45,268 nucleotides of DNA, taken from contig VYDI01000038.1 of the NCBI GenBank assembly GCA_009843505.1, positions 1 to 45,268 on the forward strand. Direction: 5' to 3'. Below are positions 35,003 through 42,898 of the stretch, in pieces (position 1 is the first letter of the stretch; the number at the start of each line of letters is the position of its first letter). The notes beneath the pieces were generated by a model. The model searched no databases. It saw only the letters and a program-made list of their open reading frames with translations, and was not told the DNA's origin. Source of the stretch: Holophagales bacterium. Lineage in GTDB: Bacteria > Acidobacteriota > Thermoanaerobaculia > Multivoradales > Multivoraceae. The position numbers and the translations under genes are program-made.

Positions 35003-36817
35003 ATGGGGAATCACCGATGGGGTCGCTCCCGGTTCGCCGGGCTGCTTCCGGTCTGCGGAACGCTAGTGGCGTTTCTGGCTTCGGGAGCCGCGGGCCAGGA
35101 GCGGTACCACCCGGCGATCGATCCCGCGCTGTTCCCGTTGCCTGAGAACCTGGCGCCGGCGGTCGAGTTCTGGAAGGACGTCTTCGCGACCTACACCAGC
35201 GACCAGGTCATCCTGCACGATGAGCGTCACCTGAACGTCGTCTACGGCGTGGTCGACATGGGCGACCTGCGGGCGACGGGTTCCTCCGAACTTCAGATCG
35301 ACCGGGCACGCATCAGGCGCGTCCGCGCCGAGATGAGCCGGATCGCGAAGGCCCTGCGCGACCTGGCGGCGGGACGGCCGGCAATGGAACTGCCGCCGGA
35401 CCTCCGGTCGATCCCGTCGCAGATGGAGAACATCGCCGGGGGGCGGACGAAGTACCGGCGCGCCGCGGGCCTGATTCGCTCGCAGCGCGGCCTCCGGGAC
35501 CGTTTCGAGGAGGCGATCGAGATCTCGGGCCTGTTCATGCCGGGGATCCAGAGGACCCTGGCCGAGTACGGGCTGCCCGCGGAGATCCGCTGCCTGCCGT
35601 TCGTCGAATCCATGTTCAACTACCGCGCCCGGTCGAAGGTCGGCGCTTCGGGTGCGTGGCAGTTCACCGCCTCGACCGGCCGGGCCTTTCTGCAGATGGA
35701 CGAGGCCGTCGACGCCAGGTCCGATGTCCTGCTCGCGGCCGAAGGCGCTGCCCGCAAGCTCCGGCGGGACCACGAGTCCCTCGAAGCCTGGCCGTTGGCT
35801 CTGACCGCGTACAACCACGGCGCAGGCGGCATGGCGAGGGCGGTGCGGCGACTGGGCACGCGGGACATCGGCGTGATCGCCGAGAAGTACCGGTCGCGGA
35901 CGTTCGGCTTCGCTTCCCGGAACTTCTATCCGGAGTTCCTCGCCGCCGTGATCGTCTACGCCGAACGAGACCGGCATTTCCCCGGCGTCGAACCGTTTCC
36001 CGAGATCCGGTTCGATGTCGTCGACCGGGATCGCTACGTGGCTCTGACCGACCTGGCGACGGCTACTGGCGTCGAGATGGACGAACTGGCGGACCTGAAC
36101 CCGGCGCTGGACCGGTCGGTCCTCGCCGGTTCGCTGCTGGTTCCGCCGCGGTACCCGTTGCGCGTGCCGGCGGGGACTGCGGCGCGGTTCGAGCAGGCTT
36201 ACGCCGCGCTGGCGTCTGACCGTAAACCCGATCGCCAGGCGGCGTTCGGCTATCGGGTGCAGCGGGGCGACACGCTGGGAGCGATCGCTCGCCGCTTCGG
36301 ATCCTCCGTGTCCGAGCTCCAGCGCGCCAATCGCCTGCCGCGCGCGGACCGAATCTACGTCGGTCAACGGCTGCGAATCCCGCAACAGGGTTCCGGCCGG
36401 GCCGCACCGCCGCCTGTCCAGCGCGCCGCCGCCAGGACCGCCGTGGAGCGTGCTTCGAATGCCACGGCCGTAGCCGCGGCGGCTGGGGCCCGGAACTCGT
36501 CGCAGCAGGCTTCGAACGAGATCGTCCACGTCGTGAGAAACGGCGAGTCGGTGCACCGAATCTCCCGGAAGTACGGCGTCCCGGTGGCGGCGGTCGTGGC
36601 CGCGAACGGGCTACGGCGGCCGGATCTGATTCACGCCGGACAGCGTCTGCGGATCCCGGCGGGCGGAAGGGACGTGGTCTACCGGGTTCGGAGGGGCGAC
36701 ACCCTGAGCCAGTTGGCGCGGACCTTCGGAACGTCCACCGCGAAGATCCAGCAGGCGAACGGCCTGCGGGGCAGCCGGATCGTCGTGGGGCAAACGCTTC
36801 GTATTCCAGCGGGGTGA
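35003..36817 (+). CDS. MltD-like lytic transglycosylase with three LysM repeats
   Basis: About 604 residues with an N-terminal signal segment (ending SGAAGQ) and a lysozyme-like SLT domain. It has the catalytic Glu in PFVESMFNYRARS (about E202) and the GASGAWQFTASTGR and AYNHGAGGMARAV motifs of family 1 transglycosylases. Three LysM peptidoglycan-binding repeats follow at about 415-460 (YRVQRGDTLGAIARRFG), 510-555 (HVVRNGESVHRISRKYG) and 557-603 (YRVRRGDTLSQLARTFG). It should cleave murein glycan strands to 1,6-anhydroMurNAc products in the periplasm. ATG at 35003 chosen; an ATG at 34964 is in frame but would bypass the TAAGAT box. The stop overlaps the amidohydrolase start (GTGA). Confidence 0.93.
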   Translation: MGNHRWGRSRFAGLLPVCGTLVAFLASGAAGQERYHPAIDPALFPLPENLAPAVEFWKDVFATYTSDQVILHDERHLNVVYGVVDMGDLRATGSSELQIDRARIRRVRAEMSRIAKALRDLAAGRPAMELPPDLRSIPSQMENIAGGRTKYRRAAGLIRSQRGLRDRFEEAIEISGLFMPGIQRTLAEYGLPAEIRCLPFVESMFNYRARSKVGASGAWQFTASTGRAFLQMDEAVDARSDVLLAAEGAARKLRRDHESLEAWPLALTAYNHGAGGMARAVRRLGTRDIGVIAEKYRSRTFGFASRNFYPEFLAAVIVYAERDRHFPGVEPFPEIRFDVVDRDRYVALTDLATATGVEMDELADLNPALDRSVLAGSLLVPPRYPLRVPAGTAARFEQAYAALASDRKPDRQAAFGYRVQRGDTLGAIARRFGSSVSELQRANRLPRADRIYVGQRLRIPQQGSGRAAPPPVQRAAARTAVERASNATAVAAAAGARNSSQQASNEIVHVVRNGESVHRISRKYGVPVAAVVAANGLRRPDLIHAGQRLRIPAGGRDVVYRVRRGDTLSQLARTFGTSTAKIQQANGLRGSRIVVGQTLRIPAG

Positions 36818-38532
36818 TGGGCCTGTCGGTCCGTGCGCTCCACGCCCCGGTCCTCGGGGCGATGCTCGGATTCCTTCTGGCCGGCTGTGGCGGGGGCGAA
36901 GCGGGAGTGGCGGACCTGGTGGTCCTGAACGGCCGCCTGGTGACCCTGGGGTCTCCGGCCGAGGCGGAGGCGCTCGCCGCTGCCGGCGGTCGGATCGTCT
37001 TCGTCGGCTCGAGCGACGACGCGGGCGCCTGGATCGGTCCCGACACTGAGGTTCTGGACCTTGAGGGGCGCCTGGCCGTTCCCGGGTTCATCGAAGGCCA
37101 CGGCCACTTCTGGGGAGTCGGAGAGGCCCAGCTCCAGTTGGCCCTCGAGGAAGCGCGAACCTGGGGCGAGATCGTCGACCAGGTGGCGGATGCCGTGGCT
37201 GAAGCTGAACCGGGAAGCTGGATTCTTGGGCGTGGCTGGCACCAGTCGAAGTGGTCCGAGACGCCGGTTCCGGGCGTGCAGGGACTGCCGACACATCACG
37301 GCCTGAGCGCGGTGTCGCCGGACAACCCGGTGCTTCTCGGTCATGCCAGCGGTCACATGGCGTTCGCGAACGCAAGGGCGATGGAGTTGGCCGGCATCGA
37401 TGCCGCGACCGCCGATCCCGAAGGTGGAGAGATCGTGCGGGACGCGGATGGTCAGCCGACGGGTGCGCTCAGGGAAACGGCCGAGAGCCTCGTCGCCGGG
37501 CTGCGTTCCGAGACTCTCGAGCCGAGCTACGCCCGGCACGTGGTTCGGCTCGCCGGCGAGGAGTGTCTGGCCAAGGGCATCACGAGCTTCCAGGACGCGG
37601 GCTCCAGCTTCGGGCTGATCGATCTCTACCGGGAGATGGCGGACGACGGCGCCCTGCCGTTGCGGCTCTGGGTGATGGTGAGTGAGAGCAACGAGACGAT
37701 GGCCGAGTCGCTCGGCAGCTACCGCATGATCGATCGCGGCGACGGGTTCCTCACGGTCCGCGGGATCAAGCGGTTGATCGACGGCGCCCTGGGCTCCCAC
37801 GGCGCCTGGTTGCTCGATCCCTACGAGGACATGCCGCAATCGACCGGTCTCAACACGACGAGCCTGGAGGTGATGGAAGAGACCGCCCGTCTGGCGCGCA
37901 AGCACGACTTCCAGTTATGCGTCCATGCGATCGGCGATCGGGCCAATCGCGAGACGCTGGACCTGTTTGAGCGGACCCTGACCGGCGACCGCACGAGGCG
38001 CTGGCGGGTCGAACACGCCCAGCACCTGCATCCGGACGACGTACCGCGATTTGCGGAGCTTGGCGTGATCGCCTCGATGCAGGCAGTGCACTGCACGTCG
38101 GACGGGCCCTGGGTGCCGGATCGCCTCGGCGAACGCCGGAGTGCCGAGGGCGCCTACGTCTGGCGGGACTTGATCGAGTCCGGCGCCGTGGTCACCAACG
38201 GCACGGACGCCCCCGTCGAGGATGTTGACCCGATCATGTCGTTCCATGCCTCCGTCAGCCGGCGCATGACCAACGGCGAGGTCTTCTTTGGGGATCAGCG
38301 AATGACCCGGGAGGAGGCCCTCCGCTCCTACACGATCAACGCGGCGTACGCGGCTTTCGAGGAGGAATCGAAGGGGAGTCTCGAGGTTGGAAAGCTCGCG
38401 GACATGACGGTTCTGTCCCGGGACATCATGATCGTCCCTGAGGACGAGATCCCCGGTACCCGGGTCGTTTACACGATCCTGGGGGGCCGCGTCGCCTACC
38501 GGCAGCAGCAGGCGCAGTCATCCGGCGGATGA
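36814..38532 (+). CDS. Amidohydrolase family 3 (YtcJ-like) lipoprotein
   Basis: A 572-residue protein. A lipoprotein signal with lipobox LAGC (about residues 23-26) precedes the composite amidohydrolase domain: VADLVVLNGRLVTL (beta sandwich), GHGH metal ligands near 96-98 in VPGFIEGHGHFWG, then FQLCVHAIGDRANR and RVEHAQHLHPDDV with further His ligands, and VTNGTDAPVEDVDP near the end. Family 3 members hydrolyse N-acyl or related amide bonds; the substrate is not predictable. GTG start overlapping the transglycosylase stop, with an ATG one codon later as an alternative. The stop overlaps rsmD (ATGA). Confidence 0.9.
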   Translation: MMGLSVRALHAPVLGAMLGFLLAGCGGGEAGVADLVVLNGRLVTLGSPAEAEALAAAGGRIVFVGSSDDAGAWIGPDTEVLDLEGRLAVPGFIEGHGHFWGVGEAQLQLALEEARTWGEIVDQVADAVAEAEPGSWILGRGWHQSKWSETPVPGVQGLPTHHGLSAVSPDNPVLLGHASGHMAFANARAMELAGIDAATADPEGGEIVRDADGQPTGALRETAESLVAGLRSETLEPSYARHVVRLAGEECLAKGITSFQDAGSSFGLIDLYREMADDGALPLRLWVMVSESNETMAESLGSYRMIDRGDGFLTVRGIKRLIDGALGSHGAWLLDPYEDMPQSTGLNTTSLEVMEETARLARKHDFQLCVHAIGDRANRETLDLFERTLTGDRTRRWRVEHAQHLHPDDVPRFAELGVIASMQAVHCTSDGPWVPDRLGERRSAEGAYVWRDLIESGAVVTNGTDAPVEDVDPIMSFHASVSRRMTNGEVFFGDQRMTREEALRSYTINAAYAAFEEESKGSLEVGKLADMTVLSRDIMIVPEDEIPGTRVVYTILGGRVAYRQQQAQSSGG

Positions 38533-39101
38533 GTCGCCGCCAGACCGGCTCGCGAACGCGCCCGGGCGGGATGAAGATCCTTGGCGGTCGCTGGCGCGGG
38601 CGGCGCTTGAACGTGCCGGCGGGCGTGCGTCCGACCCAGGCGCGTGTCCGCGAGGCCCTGTTCTCCCACTGGGGCGATCGCGTCGCCGGCAGCCGGCTCC
38701 TGGAACTCTACGCCGGCTCCGGAGCAGTCTCCTTCGAGGCCCTGTCCCGCGGCGCCGGGTTCGCTCTGGCGATCGATCGGAGCTCCGGCGCCCAGGCTTG
38801 CATGAAGGCGAGCCGCGAGGCTCTCGGGACTGGCGGTCTCCGCCTGGTCAGAGCGGTCCTGCCCTTGGGCCTCGAAGACGCGGTGACCGGGGAGGACGGC
38901 TTCGACCTCGTGTTCATCGATCCGCCCTACGAGGACTCCGGGCTTGGCGAGTTGCTTGGCGCCGTCTCCGCGGCCGTCGTGGACTGGGGCGAGATCGTCC
39001 TGGAACACTCCAGCCGGAACGCTCCACCGGCGGTAGCCGGGAGGTTCACCTTGCGGCGGACCAGGACCTATGGGGACAGCGCACTGACCTTCTATGCCTG
39101 A
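38529..39101 (+). CDS. rsmD: 16S rRNA (guanine966-N2)-methyltransferase RsmD
   Basis: A 190-residue SAM-dependent methyltransferase. RsmD landmarks are MKILGGRWRGRRLNVP, RPTQARVREALFSHW, the SAM site LLELYAGSGAVSFEALSRGA and the catalytic [D/N]PPY motif in VFIDPPYEDSGL. It methylates G966 of 16S rRNA in the small subunit. A 14-residue basic N-terminus precedes the usual start (an internal Met at MKILGG could be the real start). The ATG overlaps the amidohydrolase stop. It converges on the tRNA-Leu gene 12 bases downstream. Confidence 0.93.
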   Translation: MSRRQTGSRTRPGGMKILGGRWRGRRLNVPAGVRPTQARVREALFSHWGDRVAGSRLLELYAGSGAVSFEALSRGAGFALAIDRSSGAQACMKASREALGTGGLRLVRAVLPLGLEDAVTGEDGFDLVFIDPPYEDSGLGELLGAVSAAVVDWGEIVLEHSSRNAPPAVAGRFTLRRTRTYGDSALTFYA

Positions 39102-39112
39102 GCGGTGGGCCC

Positions 39113-39199
39113 TGGTGCGAAAGGGGGGACTCGAACCCCCACGGTATTGCTACCACAAGATCCTGAATCTTGCGCGTCTACCAATTCCGCCACTTTCGC
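39113..39199 (-). tRNA. tRNA-Leu, anticodon CAG
   Basis: On the minus strand the sequence folds as a class II tRNA of 87 bases including the encoded CCA. The 7-base acceptor arms are GCGAAAG and CTTTCGC, with discriminator A. The D-arm region is followed by anticodon stem CAAGA/TCTTG around loop TTCAGGA, giving anticodon CAG (reads CUG, the favoured Leu codon of a GC-rich genome). A long variable arm and a T-arm with GTTCGAG follow. CCA occupies 39113-39115. A minus-strand TAGAAT (39225-39230) lies about 26 bases upstream of the 5' end and is a plausible -10. Confidence 0.97.
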
Positions 39200-39224
39200 G
39201 ACCGGCGGCCTGAGCCGGACGGGC

Positions 39225-39230
39225 ATTCTA
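39225..39230 (-). promoter_or_regulatory. Candidate -10 box for tRNA-Leu
   Basis: TAGAAT on the minus strand, in a GGATAGAATG context. It would place transcription start about 18 bases before the mature tRNA 5' end. The -35 is not convincing. It lies 18 bases from the plus-strand box of the divergent lipoprotein gene. Confidence 0.45.
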
Positions 39231-39247
39231 TCCACTCGACAGGCTGC

Positions 39248-39253
39248 TAGTCT
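39248..39253 (+). promoter_or_regulatory. Candidate -10 box (TAGTCT), probable leaderless start
   Basis: TAGTCT ends six bases before the ATG at 39260, the spacing expected if transcription begins at the start codon. No Shine-Dalgarno sequence is present. It is one of a recurrent series in this window. Confidence 0.35.
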
Positions 39254-39259
39254 CGTTCC

Positions 39260-39787
39260 ATGAGCAGCACAACCTCCTCGTATCCGATCTCCCGTTTCCC
39301 CAGGGGCCGCGCTCCGGTGCCGGCGGTTGCCGCGATCGTGCTCGCCGGCGGATTTGCCGGTTGCGCCGAGACCGGGCCGGACGGCGCCTCGGACGAGGAT
39401 CGAACGGCAATCGAGATCGTGCTGGCCGACTACCTTCCCAAGCTCGGAAACGCCTACGCCTCCGGGGACTTCGACGCGCTGGCCTCGGGGGCCGTGCCCA
39501 AGGAAATCGCCACCGTCAGGAAGCGTGTCCACGATCTCGAGATGGAGGCGAGCCGCACCCTGCGCCCGATGCTCAAGAGCTTCGAGATCGAACGGATCGA
39601 CGTCTGGCGTTACTCGAATGCGGCGGTGACGACGATCGAGGTCTGGGACATCGACTCGCTGGTGAGCGGTACGGACCGGTTGCTGTCGTCCGGCACGGAT
39701 CGCTACCGCGTTCGCTACCAGTTCAAGCGCCGCGACGAGGGCTGGATGGTGATCGATCGACGCATCGAGCATCAGTTCGAGTCGTAG
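39260..39787 (+). CDS. Small exported (lipo)protein of unknown function
   Basis: A 175-residue protein. An Arg-containing N-terminus and hydrophobic stretch (about 19-33) end in FAGC, a plausible lipobox, so it is probably a lipoprotein. The mature part has a helix (YLPKLGNAYASGDFDAL) followed by beta-strand-like segments (FEIERIDVWRYSNAAVTTIEVWDID and RYRVRYQFKRRDEGWMVIDRRI). The pattern resembles small NTF2-like cone folds (helix followed by curved sheet), but I do not recognise a named family and offer no function. It precedes der by 21 bases and may be cotranscribed with it. Confidence 0.75.
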   Translation: MSSTTSSYPISRFPRGRAPVPAVAAIVLAGGFAGCAETGPDGASDEDRTAIEIVLADYLPKLGNAYASGDFDALASGAVPKEIATVRKRVHDLEMEASRTLRPMLKSFEIERIDVWRYSNAAVTTIEVWDIDSLVSGTDRLLSSGTDRYRVRYQFKRRDEGWMVIDRRIEHQFES

Positions 39788-39808
39788 AAGCGCCGGCGTC
39801 TTTCCTCC

Positions 39809-41146
39809 ATGCCCGCCGCGATCGCCATCGTCGGTCGCCCCAACGTCGGCAAATCGACGCTCTTCAACCGGCTGATCGGTCGCCGGCAGGCGATCGTCCA
39901 CGGCACGCCGGGCGTCACGCGTGATCGCCTGGTCGGGCGCTTCGAGCTGGAGGGGCAGGGTACCGTCGAGTTGATCGATACGGGCGGTCTTGTCCCCGGC
40001 GACGATCCGCTGGGCCTGAACGCGCAGGTCGAATTCGCGGTCGAGGAGAGTGACCTTCTGCTGCTGGTCGTGGACGGTCGGGAAGGGCTGGCGGCCGCGG
40101 ACGAACAGGTCATGGAGCATCTCCGAACCCGTGGCCGGCCAATCGTCGTGGTCGTCAACAAGAGCGATACCCGGGCCGCCAGGGAGGGATACCACGAGTT
40201 CTACGCCCTGGGCGGAGACGCGCTCGTGCTCCTCTCAGCCGAACACGGCGCCGGTTTCGAGGAGTTGCACACGGAAATCGCCGGGCACCTTCCAGCGATC
40301 CCCTCCGGGGTCTTGTCGCCGGCGCCGTCCATCGCGGTCGTGGGCCGCCCGAATGTTGGCAAATCCTCCCTCGTCAACCGCCTGCTAGGCAGTGAACGCA
40401 CGCTCGTCTCTCCCGCGGCCGGAACAACCAGGGACCCGATCGACAGTCTGCTGGAGCGAGAGAACGGCCCGGACTACCTGCTCGTGGACACGGCGGGGAT
40501 CCGGCGGCGGTCCCAGGTCCAGGACACGACCGAGGAACTGGCGGTGATGCTCGCGCGCCGCCAGATCGAGCGGGCGGAACTCGTGGTTCTGGTCGTGGAT
40601 GCGAGCGAGGGCATAGCCTCTGGCGACCTCGCGATCGCCGACGTTGCCTGGCAGGCGGGTCGCTCCGCCGTCGTGGTCTGCAACAAGTGGGATCTGGTGG
40701 ACGAAGAGAAGCGGGAACGTCTGGAGTTGGGCTGGGAACGCGTCTCCGAACTGTTCGCGAGACCGGCTCGAATCAACGTCTCCGCCTTGACCGGTCGCGG
40801 TGTGGCTAACGTCATGCCCGCGCTCGACCGGGTTGGTGAACGGCATCGCCTTCGGGTGCCGACGTCAGAACTCAACCGCGAAGTTCGACGCATCGTGGGT
40901 CGTCACCAACCGCCAGCGGAGCGGGGGCGACCCTGGAGGTTCTTCTACGCGACCCAGGTGGGCGGAGCGCCTCCCACCTTTCTCCTGTTCGCGAATCGCC
41001 GTCTCAAGCGTGGCCACAACTACCGGAGGTACCTGGAGAACAACCTCCGGCAGGCCTTCGAGCTTGACGGCGTACCGCTTCGCATCGTGGTGCGGGAACG
41101 GACGGGCGACGCCGACCCAGGGCTCGGACCTTCACGTTTCGTATAA
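39809..41146 (+). CDS. der: Ribosome biogenesis GTPase Der (EngA)
   Basis: A 445-residue GTPase with two tandem G domains, unique to Der. The first has G1 GRPNVGKST (residues 9-17), DTGG and NKSD. The second has G1 GRPNVGKSS (about 178-186), G3 DTAG and G4 NKWD. A C-terminal KH-like domain follows (FFYATQVGGAPPTFLLFANR). Der assists late assembly of the 50S subunit and is essential in most bacteria. The ATG at 39809 starts exactly at MPAAIAIVGRPN. The stop codon TAA is embedded in the TATAAT box that may drive the next gene. Confidence 0.97.
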   Translation: MPAAIAIVGRPNVGKSTLFNRLIGRRQAIVHGTPGVTRDRLVGRFELEGQGTVELIDTGGLVPGDDPLGLNAQVEFAVEESDLLLLVVDGREGLAAADEQVMEHLRTRGRPIVVVVNKSDTRAAREGYHEFYALGGDALVLLSAEHGAGFEELHTEIAGHLPAIPSGVLSPAPSIAVVGRPNVGKSSLVNRLLGSERTLVSPAAGTTRDPIDSLLERENGPDYLLVDTAGIRRRSQVQDTTEELAVMLARRQIERAELVVLVVDASEGIASGDLAIADVAWQAGRSAVVVCNKWDLVDEEKRERLELGWERVSELFARPARINVSALTGRGVANVMPALDRVGERHRLRVPTSELNREVRRIVGRHQPPAERGRPWRFFYATQVGGAPPTFLLFANRRLKRGHNYRRYLENNLRQAFELDGVPLRIVVRERTGDADPGLGPSRFV

Positions 41147-41147
41147 T
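41142..41147 (+). promoter_or_regulatory. Candidate -10 box TATAAT inside the der stop
   Basis: A perfect TATAAT consensus overlaps the last codons and TAA stop of der, in a GC-rich setting where it should be rare. It would start a transcript of roughly 90 untranslated bases before the MerR gene. A -35 match is not evident at 15-18 bases. Confidence 0.5.
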
Positions 41148-41229
41148 CCTCTGCTCGTATCCCACCGCACTTCAGCCCGGGATCGTCCCCCCTTCGTCCG
41201 TTGCGCTCGGGTTCAGTTGACGCGTAGCC

Positions 41230-41236
41230 GGGGAGG
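41230..41236 (+). promoter_or_regulatory. Ribosome-binding site of the MerR gene
   Basis: GGGGAGG lies six bases before the ATT at 41243. It is among the strongest Shine-Dalgarno matches in the window and fixes the start of the MerR gene at a non-standard codon. Confidence 0.6.
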
Positions 41237-41242
41237 CCCGTC

Positions 41243-41722
41243 ATTCCCAAGCAGTACAAGATCGCCGATGCGTGCCGGTTGCTGGACATCCAGCCCTACG
41301 TACTGCGCTACTGGCAGACGGAGTTCCCGGCTTTGGCCTCGAAGAAGACCGGCGGCGGCCGTCGTGACCTCAGCGCCGACGACCTGGAGGCGATCCGCCG
41401 GATCAAGGAGCTCCTCTACGACGAGGGATACACGATCGCAAGCGCCAAGAAGAAGCTCGCCGCTGAACTGGAGGACGGTCGGCTTCGCGGTCGACCGGTG
41501 ATTCCGGCCACGGACGACAGGCCGAACGGCGGGCAGACGCCAGCAGATGAAGTGGAGGAGGAAGCGCCGGTCAAGGAAGAAGTTCCGCCTGTCGACGAGA
41601 GCGACATCGGGGCTCTGGCCCGCCGGGTCGAGCGACTCGAGGGAGGAGTCGCCGCGCTGGTCGCCCAGGCCCGCCAGCTCGCGGCCGAGCTCAAGCCGGA
41701 GACGGGAGCGGAAAGCGACTGA
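41243..41722 (+). CDS. MerR-family transcriptional regulator, probable AUU start
   Basis: About 159 residues. The N-terminal winged helix-turn-helix reads PKQYKIADACRLLDIQ, then PYVLRYWQTEFP, then LSADDLEAIRRIKELLYDEGYTIASAKKKL, closely following the MerR pattern seen in many delta-proteobacterial and acidobacterial regulators. An acidic linker (about residues 95-120) and a C-terminal coiled coil (DIGALARRVERLEGGVAAL) follow. No cysteine metal-site motif is seen. The only conventional in-frame start (TTG 41279) would cut off half the helix-turn-helix. ATT 41243, with a strong Shine-Dalgarno, precedes the whole domain. The upstream frame is closed by a TAG at 41225-41227. Targets unknown. Confidence 0.82.
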   Translation: MPKQYKIADACRLLDIQPYVLRYWQTEFPALASKKTGGGRRDLSADDLEAIRRIKELLYDEGYTIASAKKKLAAELEDGRLRGRPVIPATDDRPNGGQTPADEVEEEAPVKEEVPPVDESDIGALARRVERLEGGVAALVAQARQLAAELKPETGAESD

Positions 41723-41760
41723 CACGGAGCGACGCTGCGATGTCGTCGCCGTGCTGCCCC

Positions 41761-41791
41761 TTGCGGCCAGAGTCTTGCCAAAGGGCCGCAA
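41761..41791. repeat. 8-base inverted repeat upstream of tRNA-Pro
   Basis: TTGCGGCC (41761-41768) and GGCCGCAA (41784-41791) are exact reverse complements separated by 15 bases. The repeat brackets the TTGCCA that could be the -35 of the tRNA-Pro promoter and begins 38 bases after the MerR stop. It has no trailing T-tract, so it is a weak terminator candidate; an operator is the alternative. Confidence 0.5.
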
Positions 41792-41804
41792 ACCAATAGA
41801 GAAT
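41775..41804 (+). promoter_or_regulatory. Candidate promoter of tRNA-Pro (and ribH)
   Basis: TTGCCA (41775-41780) as -35 and TAGAGA/GAGAAT (41797-41804) as -10, with a spacing of 16 to 18 bases, lie just before the tRNA 5' end at 41815. It is the best two-element sigma-70-type match I see in the window. Confidence 0.5.
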
Positions 41805-41814
41805 GCCCTTCGGT

Positions 41815-41891
41815 CGGGACGTGGCGCAGTCTGGTAGCGTACCTGAATGGGGTTCAGGGGGTCGCGAGTTCGAATCTCGCCGTCCCGACCA
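41815..41891 (+). tRNA. tRNA-Pro, anticodon GGG
   Basis: A 77-base cloverleaf with encoded CCA (41889-41891). The acceptor stem is CGGGACG/CGTCCCG, with discriminator A; the D-arm contains the CTGGTAG loop. The anticodon stem CCTGA/TCAGG surrounds loop ATGGGGT, giving anticodon GGG (reads CCC and CCU). The T-arm has the GTTCGAATC loop. ribH starts 21 bases downstream, so the two may share a transcript. Confidence 0.97.
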
Positions 41892-41912
41892 TTCAACCCC
41901 TTGTGATCGCCA

Positions 41913-42380
41913 GTGCACGATGTGAAGACCGCATTCGATGCGGCTGGCTTCCGGTTGGGGCTGGTTGCGGCGCGGTTCAACGGCGGCATCGTTGAACGGC
42001 TGATCGCCGGCGCGCGCGAGGCCCTGCTGCAACACGGCGTCCTGGAGGAGAACATCGAACTGGTCCGGGTCCCAGGCGCCTGGGAGATACCCGCCGCCCT
42101 GGACGCCCTGGCGGATACCGGCAACTTCGACGCGCTGGTGGCACTGGGAGCGGTGATTCGGGGAGAGACGCCGCACTTCGACTACATCTGCAACGAGTGC
42201 GCCGCGGGATGCGCGCGAGTCACTGCACGAACCGGCCTCGCCGTCGGATTCGGCCTTCTCACCTGTGACGACGCGGAGCAGGCGGCCGCCCGGGCCGGCG
42301 GCAAGGCGGGGAACAAGGGCCAGGAGGCCGCCGAGGCCGCCCTGGAGATGGCCCGTCTGCTGCGGTCGCTGAAGGCATGA
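41913..42380 (+). CDS. ribH: 6,7-dimethyl-8-ribityllumazine synthase
   Basis: A 155-residue lumazine synthase that condenses the ribityl-pyrimidine with dihydroxybutanone phosphate in the penultimate step of riboflavin synthesis. Landmarks: LVAARFNGGIVERLIAGA (substrate loop), VRVPGAWEIPAAL, ALGAVIRGETPHFDYICNE with the catalytic His (about residue 90), and GFGLLTCDDAEQAAARAG. The GTG start, directly after tRNA-Pro, lacks a Shine-Dalgarno sequence, which is unusual for such a conserved gene. The stop overlaps nusB (ATGA), the widespread ribH-nusB pairing. Confidence 0.97.
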   Translation: MHDVKTAFDAAGFRLGLVAARFNGGIVERLIAGAREALLQHGVLEENIELVRVPGAWEIPAALDALADTGNFDALVALGAVIRGETPHFDYICNECAAGCARVTARTGLAVGFGLLTCDDAEQAAARAGGKAGNKGQEAAEAALEMARLLRSLKA

Positions 42381-42877
42381 CCAGGCCCGGGGCCGCGACA
42401 GCCGCAGTTCGTCGAACTCCGGCGGGGAAGCGCCGGCAGGCGCGCGAGATGGCGCTTCAGATGCTCTACCAGCGAGAGATCGGGCGGCTGGAGCCGCAGC
42501 AGTTGGTCCGCGAGTTCGACGTCCACTCGTTCCGCTCCGAGACCGCCGACGCCGGCGCTACCCTGCACGCCTCGAAGGCGGCGCTGGCCTACGCGCGCAC
42601 GCTTCTGGAGGGCAGCCTCGTCAACCAGGAGTCGATTGACTCCCTGATCGGTGAACAGGCGGAGAACTGGCGTCTGGAGAGAATGCCGGTGGTCGATCGG
42701 AACGTGTTGCGACTAGCCGTCTACGAGCTTCGTCATCAGCCAGACGTGCCTGCTGTCGTTGTGATCGACGAGGCGATCGAACTCGCCAAGAAGTTCGGAT
42801 CCGAGCAGTCGGGGAGGTTCGTCAACGGGATTCTCGACGCTCTCCTCGTCACTCTGGGCCGGGACGCCAGGCGCTGA
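42377..42877 (+). CDS. nusB: Transcription antitermination factor NusB
   Basis: A 166-residue all-helical RNA-binding factor that joins NusE/S10 at boxA in rRNA operons. Recognisable segments are RQAREMALQMLYQREIG at the N-terminus, WRLERMPVVDRNVLRLAVYEL and the C-terminal IDEAIELAKKFGSEQSGRFVNGILDAL. An extra 17-residue basic N-terminus precedes the conserved region. The ATG overlaps the ribH stop codon, so translation is coupled. The lptE gene follows 21 bases later. Confidence 0.96.
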   Translation: MTRPGAATAAVRRTPAGKRRQAREMALQMLYQREIGRLEPQQLVREFDVHSFRSETADAGATLHASKAALAYARTLLEGSLVNQESIDSLIGEQAENWRLERMPVVDRNVLRLAVYELRHQPDVPAVVVIDEAIELAKKFGSEQSGRFVNGILDALLVTLGRDARR

Positions 42878-42885
42878 CCTGCTGC

Positions 42886-42891
42886 TAGGCT
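42886..42891 (+). promoter_or_regulatory. Candidate -10 box (TAGGCT) before lptE
   Basis: TAGGCT ends seven bases before the ATG at 42899; no Shine-Dalgarno sequence. It is compatible with a leaderless mRNA, though read-through from nusB is also likely. Confidence 0.3.
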
Positions 42892-42898
42892 GGCGGCG

